NCBI GenBank assembly: GCA_036666555.1
Contig: JAVWVS010000012.1
Coordinates: forward strand, 1 to 64,000
Length of the DNA stretch: 64,000 nt
Direction of reading: 5' to 3'
DNA from: UMGS1251 sp036666555
Lineage (GTDB): Bacteria > Bacillota > Clostridia > Lachnospirales > Lachnospiraceae
Every line of letters begins with the position of its first letter. Within the stretch, counting starts at the first letter, position 1. Shown one piece after another: positions 1 to 9,320 of the stretch. The notes beneath the pieces are model-generated. The model ran no database searches, was not told where the DNA came from, and saw only the letters and a program-made list of their open reading frames with translations. The translations under genes and the position numbers were made by a program.

Positions 1-67
1 ATTATACTTTGTTTTATTCTCTTACTTCGTTCTTTTATGTGCATTTTGCACATGACATTTCATTTTA

Positions 68-96
68 TTGCTTTTATATTCTTTTAATGCTATGAT
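68..96 (+). promoter_or_regulatory. sigma-A-type promoter for tetR-like gene
   Basis: TTGCTT (68-73) and TATGAT (91-96) are separated by 17 nt and lie about 45 nt before the ATG at 140. Spacing is ideal. The -35 box is only a partial match, so this is a prediction by eye. Confidence 0.5.
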
Positions 97-139
97 ATTT
101 TTATCTATATATAAACAATCAAAATAGGGGGATATTGCT

Positions 140-820
140 ATGGTAGAATCTAATTCTAATAAAAAAATTCAGCGGGAGCGTATTATGTCCTATTTTATTC
201 GTGCAGCTATTGAACTTATGGATGAGGAAAATGGCATCCATGAGCTGTCCATTCGTAAAGTGGCTGATCGTGCCGGTTATAATAGTGCTACTCTTTATCA
301 CTATTTTTCCAATTTAGAGGAACTAACTTATTATGCTTCCATCGGGTACCTGACGCAGTATGCAGCAGAACTTCCCATATACTTATCAAAAGGTGTGAAC
401 TCTTTGGAAAAATATTTTTTAGTATGGGAGTGTTTTTGTAAACATTCCTTTCTACATCCAGATATTTATCAGCTTCTATTTTTTACTCCCATAAATGGTT
501 TTCACTTGGCCGATACTTTTAAATCCTACTACGATATATTTCCAATTGAATTTTCTGATGAGATAAAAGAATATGAAGCCATGTTAAGTGAGGGTGACAT
601 CTATAAGCGAGAATTTTTTGCACTGAAAAAAGCTTTAGAAAAAGATGATTTTCAAATTGCGAAACAAGACATTATGGCAATCAACGAAATGAATATCCTT
701 ATTTATCGAGGAATGCTTGCCAAGGTAACTGAAGCACCTCATACTATCACCGTTGATGATGCCGTAAAGAAAACAGTACTGTATATGAAGCACACCGTAT
801 CCTCTTATCAATTTTTATGA
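140..820 (+). CDS. TetR/AcrR family transcriptional regulator
   Basis: A 226-residue regulator with the usual TetR layout: an N-terminal DNA-binding helix-turn-helix (about residues 36-65, ending in the typical SATLYHYFSNLEEL recognition-helix region) and a helical C-terminal ligand/dimer domain without recognisable homology. The ATG follows a GGGGGA ribosome site by 7 nt. It is divergent in function from, and convergent in direction with, the glycine reductase operon on the other strand, and the two are separated by a shared bidirectional terminator. Its ligand cannot be read from sequence. It could regulate the adjacent permease/reductase genes, but nothing shows this directly. Confidence 0.85.
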   Translation: MVESNSNKKIQRERIMSYFIRAAIELMDEENGIHELSIRKVADRAGYNSATLYHYFSNLEELTYYASIGYLTQYAAELPIYLSKGVNSLEKYFLVWECFCKHSFLHPDIYQLLFFTPINGFHLADTFKSYYDIFPIEFSDEIKEYEAMLSEGDIYKREFFALKKALEKDDFQIAKQDIMAINEMNILIYRGMLAKVTEAPHTITVDDAVKKTVLYMKHTVSSYQFL

Positions 821-840
821 TAATCTCCTGTAACCAAAAA

Positions 841-890
841 GGGGTCTGTCCCACTTGCTGATACTAACCAGCGAGTGGGACAGACCCCTT
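841..890. terminator. bidirectional rho-independent terminator
   Basis: An 18-bp stem (841-858 with 871-888, one G-U) with a 12-nt loop is flanked by A-rich sequence on the left and seven T on the right. It ends the tetR-like gene on the plus strand and the glycine reductase operon after the permease on the minus strand. Confidence 0.85.
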
Positions 891-897
891 TTTTTAA

Positions 898-1917
898 CTA
901 TGCCATTTCTACTTTCACTTCATGTTCTTGTGAATATTTCTTCTTAAATACCATTCCACCTACGACCCCCGCTAAAGTACCTCCAATCACTGCAATAACC
1001 AGTGCTAGAATAACCTTTCCGGGTGGGTTAAATGCAAATGGTGCCAACAACCCCGGAATGGGTGATGCAGTTCCCGGAGCATTATTGATAATGCCCAGCA
1101 TAGCCGCTCCGGCTCCGGCGATTCCCCCTCCAAAGAAGTTAGATCCATAAATGGGAATGGGATGTTTTGTGACAATATGGGCCTGAGTGAGCGGTTCTAC
1201 CATAACAGCTAATGTACTGCTCCGATCACCCAGTTTTAAAATCTTAAATACCATTCCATTTGTAAATGCGCCACCTACACATGCAATCGCCGCAATTCCC
1301 ATTGGCAATCCCGTAAGCCCTAACATGGCCGTCAGCGCCATGGAACTCAGTGGAGATGTGCATATCATTTTAATAATTCCCCCCAGTAGAAATCCCATTA
1401 CAAGTGGTGATTGTGTAGTTGCTGCAGTGATGGTTCCCCCAATGTGTTCCATCGCCGCATTTACGATTGGATTTGCACCATATGCAATCAATCTGGCAAA
1501 AGGTGCAATGAATAACGCTCCAATAATTATATCTAGTCCATCTGGCAAATATTTTTCAATCAGCGGCGCCACGAATCCCACCGCATATCCTGCAACAAAC
1601 CCAGGTAAAATGCCATATCCGCCAAGTGCAACACCTGCTACTACTGCATAGACCGGATTCACTCCCATAGAAATTGGCACCATGATTGCTGCTGCAACTC
1701 CTCCCATGCTTCCGGATATGCTTCCTGTTTTACCCAAAAATTCAATTCCAAATAAATCTCCTGAAATATATCTGTGCACTGCCTCTACAAGAAAGGTGGC
1801 AACTGCTGCATTAGCCATCCCCGACATGGCTGCTGTTCCTTTCGGTGCCTTCATACTGAAAAGTGAAAACGCCGCTAACGTTATCAATAATAGTCCTAAT
1901 CCTGATATAATCGTCAT
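898..1917 (-). CDS. PTS IIC-like membrane permease (EIIC_2 family)
   Basis: A 339-residue, very hydrophobic, Gly/Ala-rich protein with about eight to ten predicted membrane segments. The overall pattern (PLSSMALTAMLGLTG, GGAFTNGMVFKILKLGD, HPIPIYGSNFFGGG) fits the PTS transporter subunit IIC family PF13303. No IIA or IIB domain is fused to it and none is encoded nearby, so phosphotransfer cannot be assumed. It is the last gene of the glycine reductase operon, about 100 nt after grdD and behind a strong hairpin. Inference: a substrate or product transporter serving the Stickland pathway. The family call is reasonably firm; the substrate is unknown. Confidence 0.75.
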   Translation of the reverse strand: MTIISGLGLLLITLAAFSLFSMKAPKGTAAMSGMANAAVATFLVEAVHRYISGDLFGIEFLGKTGSISGSMGGVAAAIMVPISMGVNPVYAVVAGVALGGYGILPGFVAGYAVGFVAPLIEKYLPDGLDIIIGALFIAPFARLIAYGANPIVNAAMEHIGGTITAATTQSPLVMGFLLGGIIKMICTSPLSSMALTAMLGLTGLPMGIAAIACVGGAFTNGMVFKILKLGDRSSTLAVMVEPLTQAHIVTKHPIPIYGSNFFGGGIAGAGAAMLGIINNAPGTASPIPGLLAPFAFNPPGKVILALVIAVIGGTLAGVVGGMVFKKKYSQEHEVKVEMA

Positions 1918-1954
1918 CCTCTGATTATTCCTCCCAATTCACACCATAAGTCGA

Positions 1955-1997
1955 GAAGGAGGGAGCAGGTACCGTTTTGGTGTCTGTTCCCTCCTTC
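1955..1997 (-). other. intercistronic hairpin between grdD and permease gene
   Basis: A GC-rich inverted repeat (1955-1973 with 1979-1997, a few mismatches) lies between the grdD stop and the permease start. On the minus strand no T-run follows, so it is more likely an mRNA-processing or stabilising stem than a terminator. Confidence 0.5.
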
Positions 1998-2013
1998 ATT
2001 AACTATCTGGAGT

Positions 2014-3177
2014 TTAGTTAATATATCCCGCTTTTTTCAATATTTCTTTTGCTTTTTCTGCATTTGCATCTGACATCAAGATAACCGGTCCGGTACATCC
2101 CATTCCGCTTTCTGCATAGATGCCTGCTTTCCATAACGTCTGTACCCCATCTTCCAGATCCATAATTTCAATTCCTGCAACCTGTGACGTTACGACTTCT
2201 TTTGGTGGTGCTACAACAACTTCTTCTGCTTCTCCCTTTTTCTCGGAAGCTTTTCTTGCAGCTAAAATTTCACGCAGCCCTGCCTTATTTGCTTTATCAA
2301 ATTCACTCTTTGCAACTTGGAATACTTTTCCCCTAACAAGCTCTGCCGCATAGCGGATTGCCCCTTCAATTAGTGGAGCTCCTGAAGCGCGGGAAATAAT
2401 CATAACTAACTGCTCATATCCTTCTCCAATTCCAGGGCCATATCCGTAACCAGCTGCTTCATAACTTCCACCTGTTGTGTAAGAAGAAAGCATTTTAACC
2501 AAAATATTTCCTGACAATGAATCACATACCATAATGTCCGGAGAACCTTGTAACACGTCATTTCCACGCATTACGCATCCGCCATCTGCACGTGCTGATT
2601 CTGCAAATTCAATGTCGTATCCATTTTCTTTCAACTGTTTCAATGCGATTTCTGCTTGACGTGCTCCATCTACATTCAAAATTCCTACCGTCGGATTTTG
2701 TTTTCCGCTGGCTTTTGCAGCAATGATTCCGAATACCGCATTCTTAATCATTCCTTCAATACGATCTGCACTTGCAGTGCCTGTAGTAGTTGCAAGATAC
2801 ATTTCTTTTCCTTTTGCCGGCGTTACAACACGTCCTACAGTAGATACACCGATAGGGAATGGGAAGTGCATAGTGACTGCACCGTCTACTTCTTTATTCT
2901 TTAAGAGTTCTTCCATTTTTTTGTGGCCTTCTTCATCATTCGCCACTTTTACGGTAGTTACTCCCTCTGCTTCTAAAGTTCCGATATAGTATACATCAAT
3001 TCCCTGTTTTGCTGCTGCTTTTGCAGCTTCCATAGAGTTTTCTTCCCCATGTTCGCTACCCATACCTGTTAGGGCGATTTTAGGGCGTTTTCCATAACTT
3101 CCTGATTCCAGACCTTGTGCCATTTCCATAAAGGTGGAAGCAATTACTTTTTCTACACTACCTGCCATTTTTTTCAC
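2014..3177 (-). CDS. grdD: glycine reductase component C, alpha subunit GrdD
   Basis: A 387-residue protein matching GrdD, the smaller subunit of component C. With GrdC it accepts the carboxymethyl group from the GrdA selenocysteine and releases acetyl phosphate by phosphorolysis. GrdD belongs to the PlsX/phosphate-acyltransferase-like fold; the N-terminal half contains the segments PKIALTGMGSEHGEEN and the region around VGILNVDGARQAEIAL. It follows grdC by 2 nt and is presumably translationally coupled. Length matches the family. Active in the cytoplasm; the product acetyl phosphate yields ATP through acetate kinase, which is not in this window. Confidence 0.93.
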   Translation of the reverse strand: MKKMAGSVEKVIASTFMEMAQGLESGSYGKRPKIALTGMGSEHGEENSMEAAKAAAKQGIDVYYIGTLEAEGVTTVKVANDEEGHKKMEELLKNKEVDGAVTMHFPFPIGVSTVGRVVTPAKGKEMYLATTTGTASADRIEGMIKNAVFGIIAAKASGKQNPTVGILNVDGARQAEIALKQLKENGYDIEFAESARADGGCVMRGNDVLQGSPDIMVCDSLSGNILVKMLSSYTTGGSYEAAGYGYGPGIGEGYEQLVMIISRASGAPLIEGAIRYAAELVRGKVFQVAKSEFDKANKAGLREILAARKASEKKGEAEEVVVAPPKEVVTSQVAGIEIMDLEDGVQTLWKAGIYAESGMGCTGPVILMSDANAEKAKEILKKAGYIN

Positions 3178-3179
3178 CC

Positions 3180-4715
3180 CTATTCTGACATCAGAGACGT
3201 AGCAAAATCTTTCATCGCTTTTGCAATGAGTCCCTTTACTTCTTCTTCAGATACAGAACTTTCTTCGCCATCTTTACCTGCGTTAGCCTGAATCACAAAT
3301 GATACACCATCAAATAAGTTTGTCATACGTCCTAAGAACAAACTTCCTTTTCCGATAATCATAACTGTTTTAATATCACCGCTTAAGATTTCTTCACAGC
3401 CAAATCCAACGTAAGGTACGCCAGAAGGAATATGTCCCTGTGTAGGTGCATATCCTGTCAACCCGTGATTATCTACGAAATCTCCTAATTCTTTTGGTGT
3501 AATTTCGCCACGTTTTGCAGCTAATGCTCCGATCATCTTATAGTTCGCAAGTGGAACATCACCAGCACCTGCCGGTTTTGTAATATCTGGATTTTGCATT
3601 TCCGGTGAGTAACGGTCAATATCCAAAATCTTCATTCCTGCTCTATCAAGAGGATCTGTTACAAGACTTGAAATAACTGCCTGTGGTGAAGAACCAGTTC
3701 CTACTGTATGACGTCCTAACATCTCTAAATTGATTTCTGGGTTTACACCATCATTTTCTGTAACGATAATTGCAAATCCACCAAGGCAATCCTCGATAAT
3801 TGGAAGTCCTTTTTTAATATGATCTTTTCCATTCATTCCTAATTTTGCAGTACATCCACCTGCTGTTACAGCTACTGTTTTGTATGCACCGGATTTTACA
3901 AGTGCTGCTGCTTCAATCATTGCATGGGCTGGAGCTGCACAAAATCCTCTTATGTCTGAACCAGATGCACTTACTAAACCTGCTACTTCTGCTGCCGCTT
4001 TTGCAAAGTTGCCACCTCCACGCTGGTTCATATCTCCACACGCTTCTTCCGCACAATCAATCACATAATCTACTTCAGATTTTTCTATTCCTGCATTCCT
4101 AACTGCATATAACAGTGAAAGTACACTAGATGCCTTACTCATTAGGTTCTCATGCATAACATGTGCAGACAGATTAGAATCAATATCATGTGCACGTTTT
4201 ACACAACCTACTAATTCATCATTGATATATAATCCCTCTGCATGTTCTTCTTTCACAAAATGTTCGATTTCAGATATTGGTCCACCTGCTTGTACACGTT
4301 CTACAATGTCTTCTGAAATAATTGGATTTTTTGCAAAAATATCTTTGTATTTTGCAACAAATCCTTCTTCTAATTTCACGACATCAAACATATCACATGC
4401 TTCTACAAGAATTAAAAATTCTTCTTCCGGCATAATTTCACCGAATTTACCATAACGATCTGCATCTTCTTTGCTCTTATCATACCATGGGAACTCTACC
4501 TCTTTTAATTGGGCAGGCGTAACATTTCCGATATAAGTTTGATTTGGCCAATATTTCACTGCTTCATCATAGGAACGTAATTTTCCTTTAATCTCTTTTA
4601 AATACTCTGACTCTGGGTTTACAATTCTTTCTGTTGTCTGTGTAGTTCCATTATAGACTACCATATTTGGAGTATGTACGAGTACGTAGCTACTCCCTTT
4701 AATTACACTGTTCAT
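3180..4715 (-). CDS. grdC: glycine reductase component C, beta subunit GrdC
   Basis: A 511-residue protein of the FabH/thiolase-like GrdC family, which forms component C with GrdD and generates enzyme-bound acetyl thioester and then acetyl phosphate. The Cys-containing segments IDCAEEACGDMNQRGGG and IRGFCAAPAHAM are typical of the family. An upstream in-frame ATG would add seven residues, but the ATG at 4715 (MNSVIKGS) is preceded by a good AAGGGGGA site about 8 nt away, so I chose it. It is separated from grdA by a strong hairpin and from grdD by 2 nt. Confidence 0.93.
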   Translation of the reverse strand: MNSVIKGSSYVLVHTPNMVVYNGTTQTTERIVNPESEYLKEIKGKLRSYDEAVKYWPNQTYIGNVTPAQLKEVEFPWYDKSKEDADRYGKFGEIMPEEEFLILVEACDMFDVVKLEEGFVAKYKDIFAKNPIISEDIVERVQAGGPISEIEHFVKEEHAEGLYINDELVGCVKRAHDIDSNLSAHVMHENLMSKASSVLSLLYAVRNAGIEKSEVDYVIDCAEEACGDMNQRGGGNFAKAAAEVAGLVSASGSDIRGFCAAPAHAMIEAAALVKSGAYKTVAVTAGGCTAKLGMNGKDHIKKGLPIIEDCLGGFAIIVTENDGVNPEINLEMLGRHTVGTGSSPQAVISSLVTDPLDRAGMKILDIDRYSPEMQNPDITKPAGAGDVPLANYKMIGALAAKRGEITPKELGDFVDNHGLTGYAPTQGHIPSGVPYVGFGCEEILSGDIKTVMIIGKGSLFLGRMTNLFDGVSFVIQANAGKDGEESSVSEEEVKGLIAKAMKDFATSLMSE

Positions 4716-4747
4716 AATTTGAAATCCCCCTTCCATTTAGGAAATAA

Positions 4748-4781
4748 GGACAGTGTCAAAACACTATTGATGACACTGTCC
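4748..4781 (-). terminator. hairpin directly after grdA, possible partial terminator
   Basis: A perfect 11-bp stem (4748-4758 with 4771-4781) with a 12-nt loop starts 8 nt after the grdA stop. On the minus strand it is followed by a weak TTATTT tract; on the plus strand by seven T. It could lower transcription into grdC-grdD or protect the 3' end of a grdA message. Confidence 0.55.
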
Positions 4782-4789
4782 CATTTTTT

Positions 4790-5260
4790 TTAAAACTTAC
4801 AAAATTCGTCACGGATGCTGGACATTTCATTGATGATGTCATCAACGTCCAATACCATTTCCATCATACTGATTTGTTCTTCATACACAGCTTCGTCGAA
4901 TTCTTCTTTCATTTCTGGTTCACATACGTGATAAGCTCTGAGTCCTAACTGGACCCCTGTCAATGGACCTGCGAAAGTTGGGTCACCTGCTGATACGGTT
5001 TCTGCTGCAAGACCTGCAGCTTCTCCTTCTGCGGCACCAAGAACTACAACTAAGTTCTCTGCACCATATTCGTCAGCAAATTCTTTAACTCTCTTTTGAT
5101 TCTCTAAATCCATTGCTCCTGCGCTCGTTCAGACGAAACACTCTGTTGAAGAAAAAACAACATCAGCACCAGCTGTTTTCACACACTCTGCAATTGCCGG
5201 TCCCGGAATTCCATCACGGTCACCAATCACAATCGCTTTTCTTCCTTCTAAAATTGCCAT
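4790..5260 (-). CDS. grdA: selenoprotein GrdA, glycine reductase component A (Sec44)
   Basis: A 156-residue selenoprotein. Reading through the in-frame TGA at 5129-5131 joins an N-terminal part starting MAILEGRKAIVIGDRDG to the 107-residue downstream frame beginning MDLENQKRVKEF. The redox centre reads CFVUTSAGA, with Sec as residue 44, the position known for the family. The ATG at 5260 has a strong GGAAGGAGG site. GrdA shuttles the Sec-carboxymethyl group from GrdB to GrdC/D and is re-reduced by thioredoxin. A bacterial SECIS hairpin is expected just 3' of the UGA; I did not fold it. Automatic callers would report only the truncated downstream frame. Confidence 0.95.
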
Positions 5261-5337
5261 TATTTTTTCCTCCTTCCTTTCAAAATTCTATCGTAAAGCC
5301 TTTTGGCTGTTACGCAAATCAAACTACCGGATGTATC

Positions 5338-5655
5338 CTAGATGTATTTTTTAATCATCGTTTCTACATTCTCCGGAGTTGCATCATCTTTGATGCGTTC
5401 ATCTACTTTTTCACCATCTTTATAAATTGCAATTACCGGAAGTCCTAATACTTTTTGTCCGATAGCCACACGGCGTGCTTTTGTCGTATTTAAAGATGTG
5501 AATTTGATTTGTTTCCCGTAAGGTTCTTCGAACCCATGAATATGAGGCATTAACGCTTCACAAGGTACACATCCATCCCCGTAAAAATCTACGAGAACAT
5601 ATCCCTGTGCCTGTAATACTTCTTCATCAAAATTTGTTTTGGTCAAATCTACCAT
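5338..5655 (-). CDS. trxA: thioredoxin of the glycine reductase operon
   Basis: A 105-residue thioredoxin fold protein. The active site is GCVPC (Cys29, Cys32), not the usual WCGPC, so the Trp and the first Gly are both replaced. The cis-Pro loop (GLPVIAIY, Pro about 76) is present. Variant active sites of this kind are known from thioredoxins of Stickland fermenters, where the protein passes electrons from TrxB to GrdA. It sits between trxB and grdA, 24 nt after trxB, with a GGAGGAAC site before the ATG. Confidence 0.92.
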   Translation of the reverse strand: MVDLTKTNFDEEVLQAQGYVLVDFYGDGCVPCEALMPHIHGFEEPYGKQIKFTSLNTTKARRVAIGQKVLGLPVIAIYKDGEKVDERIKDDATPENVETMIKKYI

Positions 5656-5679
5656 TTTAAGTTCCTCCTTTTAATCAGT

Positions 5680-6615
5680 TTATTCTGCAATATACTTTTC
5701 TACCTGCATAGAGGCAATCGCACCATCGGCTGCTGCAGTAACTACTTGGCGAAGACTTTTCACTCTAATATCACCGGCTGCAAATACACCTGGAATATTT
5801 GTTTTCATATTCTCATCTGTAATAATATAACCGCGATCCATATCCAGTTTTCCTTCGAATAAGCCTGAACTTGGTACTGTTCCAATAAATCCAAATACAC
5901 CAAACATACCATCTTCTTCATCTGCATCTACTTTGCGAAGTTCTCCGGTTTTTACATTTTTCACTACCATACCTTGTAAAATGTCTTCTCCATAAAGTTC
6001 TTCTACCACAGAATCCCAGAAGAATTCCACTTTTGGATTCGCAAATGCTTTTTCCTGAATAGATTTTGCTGCACGAAGTTCATCACGTCTGTGAATAATG
6101 GTGACTTTTCTGGCAAATTTGGTAAGGTAAAGAGCTTCTTCCACTGCGGAATCTCCACCGCCTACTACGAACACTTCAAAATCTTCAAAGAAGTTGGCAT
6201 CGCAGGTAGCACAGTAAGATACACCTTTTCCGGTAAATTCTTTTTCACCCTTACATCCAATTGGACGTGGGAATGCGCCGGTCGCTACGATAACTGTTTT
6301 GCCCAAATATTCTGCTTTTGCGCTTTTCAGCTTTTTCACATCGCCTTCTAATTCTACTTCATTGATCGTATCAGATACTCTTTCTGCACCGAATTTTTCT
6401 GCCTGTTGTGTCATTCGTGCAATCAGTGAAGGCCCACTTTCGCCCTCTACTGTTTGTCCCGGATAATTTTCAATATCATCCGTGATGGCAATTTGTCCGC
6501 CATCTTTTCCTTTTTCGATTATCAATGTGGATAATCGACTTCTCCCAGCGTACAGGCCTGCGGCTAATCCCGCCGGTCCTGCGCCAAGGATCACTACGTC
6601 ATAAATTTTACTCAT
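5680..6615 (-). CDS. trxB: thioredoxin reductase
   Basis: A 311-residue FAD-dependent thioredoxin reductase: FAD-binding GAGPAG at residues 11-16, redox pair CATC at Cys135/Cys138, second dinucleotide-binding GGGDSA at about 152-157, and C-terminal FAD motif with GVFAAGDIR. An upstream in-frame ATG would add ten residues, but the ATG at 6615 (MSKIYDVV) lies 8 nt from a strong GAGGGGGTGG site. It is 19 nt after grdB in the operon, so it is dedicated to supplying the glycine reductase thioredoxin. Whether it uses NADPH or another donor cannot be told from the sequence. Confidence 0.95.
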   Translation of the reverse strand: MSKIYDVVILGAGPAGLAAGLYAGRSRLSTLIIEKGKDGGQIAITDDIENYPGQTVEGESGPSLIARMTQQAEKFGAERVSDTINEVELEGDVKKLKSAKAEYLGKTVIVATGAFPRPIGCKGEKEFTGKGVSYCATCDANFFEDFEVFVVGGGDSAVEEALYLTKFARKVTIIHRRDELRAAKSIQEKAFANPKVEFFWDSVVEELYGEDILQGMVVKNVKTGELRKVDADEEDGMFGVFGFIGTVPSSGLFEGKLDMDRGYIITDENMKTNIPGVFAAGDIRVKSLRQVVTAAADGAIASMQVEKYIAE

Positions 6616-6634
6616 AACGTCCACCCCCTCTTTC

Positions 6635-7948
6635 TTAGTTGTCAAAAATTGTCTGGTCTTCTACCTCGGTTGTCAAAGCAACAAGTGCTTTTTCAACCAA
6701 ATCTCTACGAAGTGCTTTCTCCTCTTGTGCATCCAGTGCTGGATTGCCAAGTGGATGAGGAATTGCAATGGTTGGAACGATTCTATTTGCTCCAACTGTC
6801 ATAGAAATCGGAGTTACTGTACACATATGTACTACAGGAATTCCTGCTCTTTCGATTTCTTTTACCATCGTTGCGCCGCAACGAGTGCAAGTGCCTCAAG
6901 TAGAGGTGAGGATTACAGCATCCACATGATCCGCTACCAACTTTTTACCGATTTCGTCTGCAAATTGTTTTGAAGATGCAACTGCAGTTCCATTTCCAAC
7001 GGTTGTATAGAACTTGTTGTATAATTCTCCGATTTTTCCTTCTTTTTCAAGGTCACGAAGTACATCAACAGGTAATACCCTATCTGAATCTTCGTTTGCA
7101 TAGATCGGATCATATCCACCATGAGCTGTTTCATAAGTTGCTTCTGTTAAATCCATCACTCCCGTAATATCATACTCACCATAGTGAGATGCACTTGAAC
7201 TTTCGATGTGATCTGGATTTCCTTTTGGAACAATACCACCAGATGTTACTAATGCAATTTTTGCTTTTGTAATATCTAGAACTGCTTTGTTCGGTGGAAC
7301 TCTATCAAAGTTTGGCATATCATACTCTGTTGTGTATTCTTTGCCAGATAATTTCTTAATTAGCATATCGACTGCTCTCTTAGAACCTCTTTCTTTTTCA
7401 AAGAAATTCACACGAGTTCCGTTTGGCATATATCCGTCTTGACAAGATGCACCAATTTTTTCACCTTTTGCCAGTTTTAATGTAAGAGGAGCCATTTTCT
7501 TCACTGCATCTCTCATACCAACTGCACTGTTTTTAGTTGCAACTGTAAGTACTTTGTTCTTGAACATATCTGCGCCTGGATTTTCAATATACATGCCGGT
7601 TACAGATGGAATTCCAAGTTCCTCTTGAACTGCTGTTGCAATTGTTCCACAAGCCACACCATAACGTCCTGCATTAAATGCTGGTCCTGCTACAAATACA
7701 TCCGGAGCTTGATCTTTCACCATTGCAAGGATATCTGCTTTTGCTTTATCTAAATTTTCATTGAAATAAGAATCCCCGCATACGATTGTTGCAATAATTT
7801 CAGCTTCTTCTCCAAAAGCCTGTGCAAATGCCACACCAGGTCCAACGATTTCTCCTACTCTAATTTCTGCAGGATAATCTGCTTTTTCTTCACCGCCGAT
7901 ATTGGCAAAGAACTGGTTAATATAATGTACTACTTTAATTTTACTCAT
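6635..7948 (-). CDS. grdB: glycine reductase component B, selenoprotein subunit GrdB (Sec351)
   Basis: A 437-residue selenoprotein. The TGA at 6896-6898 lies in frame between a 350-residue N-terminal part and the C-terminal segment MVKEIERAGIPVVHMC. The centre reads ILTSTUGTCTRCGATM, with Sec as residue 351, close to the position known for the family. GrdB with processed GrdE binds glycine as a Schiff base, and the selenolate attacks the alpha carbon. The ATG at 7948 has a GGAAGGAGG site; an upstream in-frame start was rejected. GrdB is preferred over the betaine or sarcosine paralogues because the operon carries a glycine riboswitch. PrdB of the proline island has a related U-GTC-type centre. 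Confidence 0.94.
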
Positions 7949-7967
7949 TCTTCTTTCTCCTCCTTCC

Positions 7968-9248
7968 TTATCTTGCACTTAAGCAGTTAAAGCCAACTTC
8001 GTTAGTTGCGCCTGTAATTGCTTGAATTTCTACTTCAATAGAACCATCTTCGCGAAGACTGTGATCATTACCACCAGCGATTTTTGTTACATAATCAAGA
8101 GTTCCGATAACTTTATCCAGTTTTGGAAGAATGATAACTTGATTTGCATTTCCGCCTGTAACAACTGCATCTGCAGCAACATCTGCATCTGCCAATGATT
8201 GAGATTTTCCGTCACGTCCTGCATATTCATCTGTGATGATAACTGTCTTAACGCCTTTTGCTTCAATCTTTTTACAGTTCATGATAAGGTCAGTATCTGG
8301 ATTACCAAATCCTTCTTGAGATACTAAAACACCATCTAATCCAAGAAGTTCACATAATTTTGCTGTCCAATCAGAAGAACGTTGTTTATCTGCCAAATAT
8401 ACATTTTCATTGGTAATAATCTGACATACAAAATTCAATGTTTTTCCGTGTTGGTCAAATAAATCATGAACAACTGGATTGTTTAAATGATGATATGTGG
8501 TGTTTTTGTCACATGCTGATACACAGTTTCCGGATACAATTGCTCCGTCCATGATTTCAGTAGGATTCATAATGGTAGAAAGCGTTTTTTTCGCATCCAC
8601 GCCATATACATATGTATCATGTAATAATCCCTGACTTTGTAACATTTGTACATAAGCAACACGTGGAAGTTCTGGGAACTTCTTCATGCCCTCTGTAATA
8701 GAATAGGTTTCGTATACTTTTGTTTCGTCCGGTGTTAAATTACGTGCTAATTCCCCAAGATAAACTGCTACTTTAAATCCAACATAACGCACTGCTTTTT
8801 CATATTCAGGTTGTTTTAGTCCGTCTGCAGGTTCGCATACCAATACTAAATTGTTTAATTTTGAAAATGGTGTGTAATCTGATCCAGGACCGGTCATGTC
8901 GATAATACCTTCTTGGAATCCAACGATTTTACCTGCAGTTACAACAGCCATGCCTTTTAAGGCATATGTCTTTCCGCTTCCAACTGTATCTACTTTAGCG
9001 ATTACCCCTGGGAAAATTCCTCCCTCGCCCTCAATTTTCACACGTGGCTCAATGACATCCTTTACTGGAGTGATTCTTACGCTTTCCCCCGGTTTTGCAA
9101 TATCAAGCGCTACACTCTTAATTTTATCGTCTTCTAAGACGATTGCCTTTACAGCTTCTTCAGACACATAGAGAACTCCGTTCTCAATCTTGGATTCAGG
9201 TCCAAATTGGATATCCTGAATGTTAATATGACCCATTTCTAGTCTCAC
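7968..9248 (-). CDS. grdE: glycine reductase component B, pyruvoyl proprotein GrdE
   Basis: A 426-residue proprotein. The cleavage motif SGNCVSACDKN places the pyruvoyl-forming cysteine at residue 242, as in the characterised family, splitting the chain into about 25- and 20-kDa subunits. The resulting carbonyl binds the amino group of the substrate. The start is a GTG at 9248 (MRLEMGHIN), 7 nt behind GGAGGGA; the family normally begins MRLE, which supports this start over the ATG four codons later. grdB follows after 19 nt. The chain is distantly related to PrdA of the proline reductase. Confidence 0.94.
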   Translation of the reverse strand: MRLEMGHINIQDIQFGPESKIENGVLYVSEEAVKAIVLEDDKIKSVALDIAKPGESVRITPVKDVIEPRVKIEGEGGIFPGVIAKVDTVGSGKTYALKGMAVVTAGKIVGFQEGIIDMTGPGSDYTPFSKLNNLVLVCEPADGLKQPEYEKAVRYVGFKVAVYLGELARNLTPDETKVYETYSITEGMKKFPELPRVAYVQMLQSQGLLHDTYVYGVDAKKTLSTIMNPTEIMDGAIVSGNCVSACDKNTTYHHLNNPVVHDLFDQHGKTLNFVCQIITNENVYLADKQRSSDWTAKLCELLGLDGVLVSQEGFGNPDTDLIMNCKKIEAKGVKTVIITDEYAGRDGKSQSLADADVAADAVVTGGNANQVIILPKLDKVIGTLDYVTKIAGGNDHSLREDGSIEVEIQAITGATNEVGFNCLSAR

Positions 9249-9320
9249 TGTAAATCCCTCCTTTGGTTTATTAATTGTTATTTATGCTAATAAGTACGTT
9301 ATGTACTTTTACAGCCGTAA

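Noticed and set aside
4790..5113. Free-standing 107-residue protein MDLENQKRVKEF
   Set aside because: It is the C-terminal part of GrdA; the upstream TGA at 5129-5131 is a selenocysteine codon.
6635..6868. Separate small gene downstream of grdB
   Set aside because: It is the GrdB C-terminus joined through the in-frame UGA at 6896-6898.
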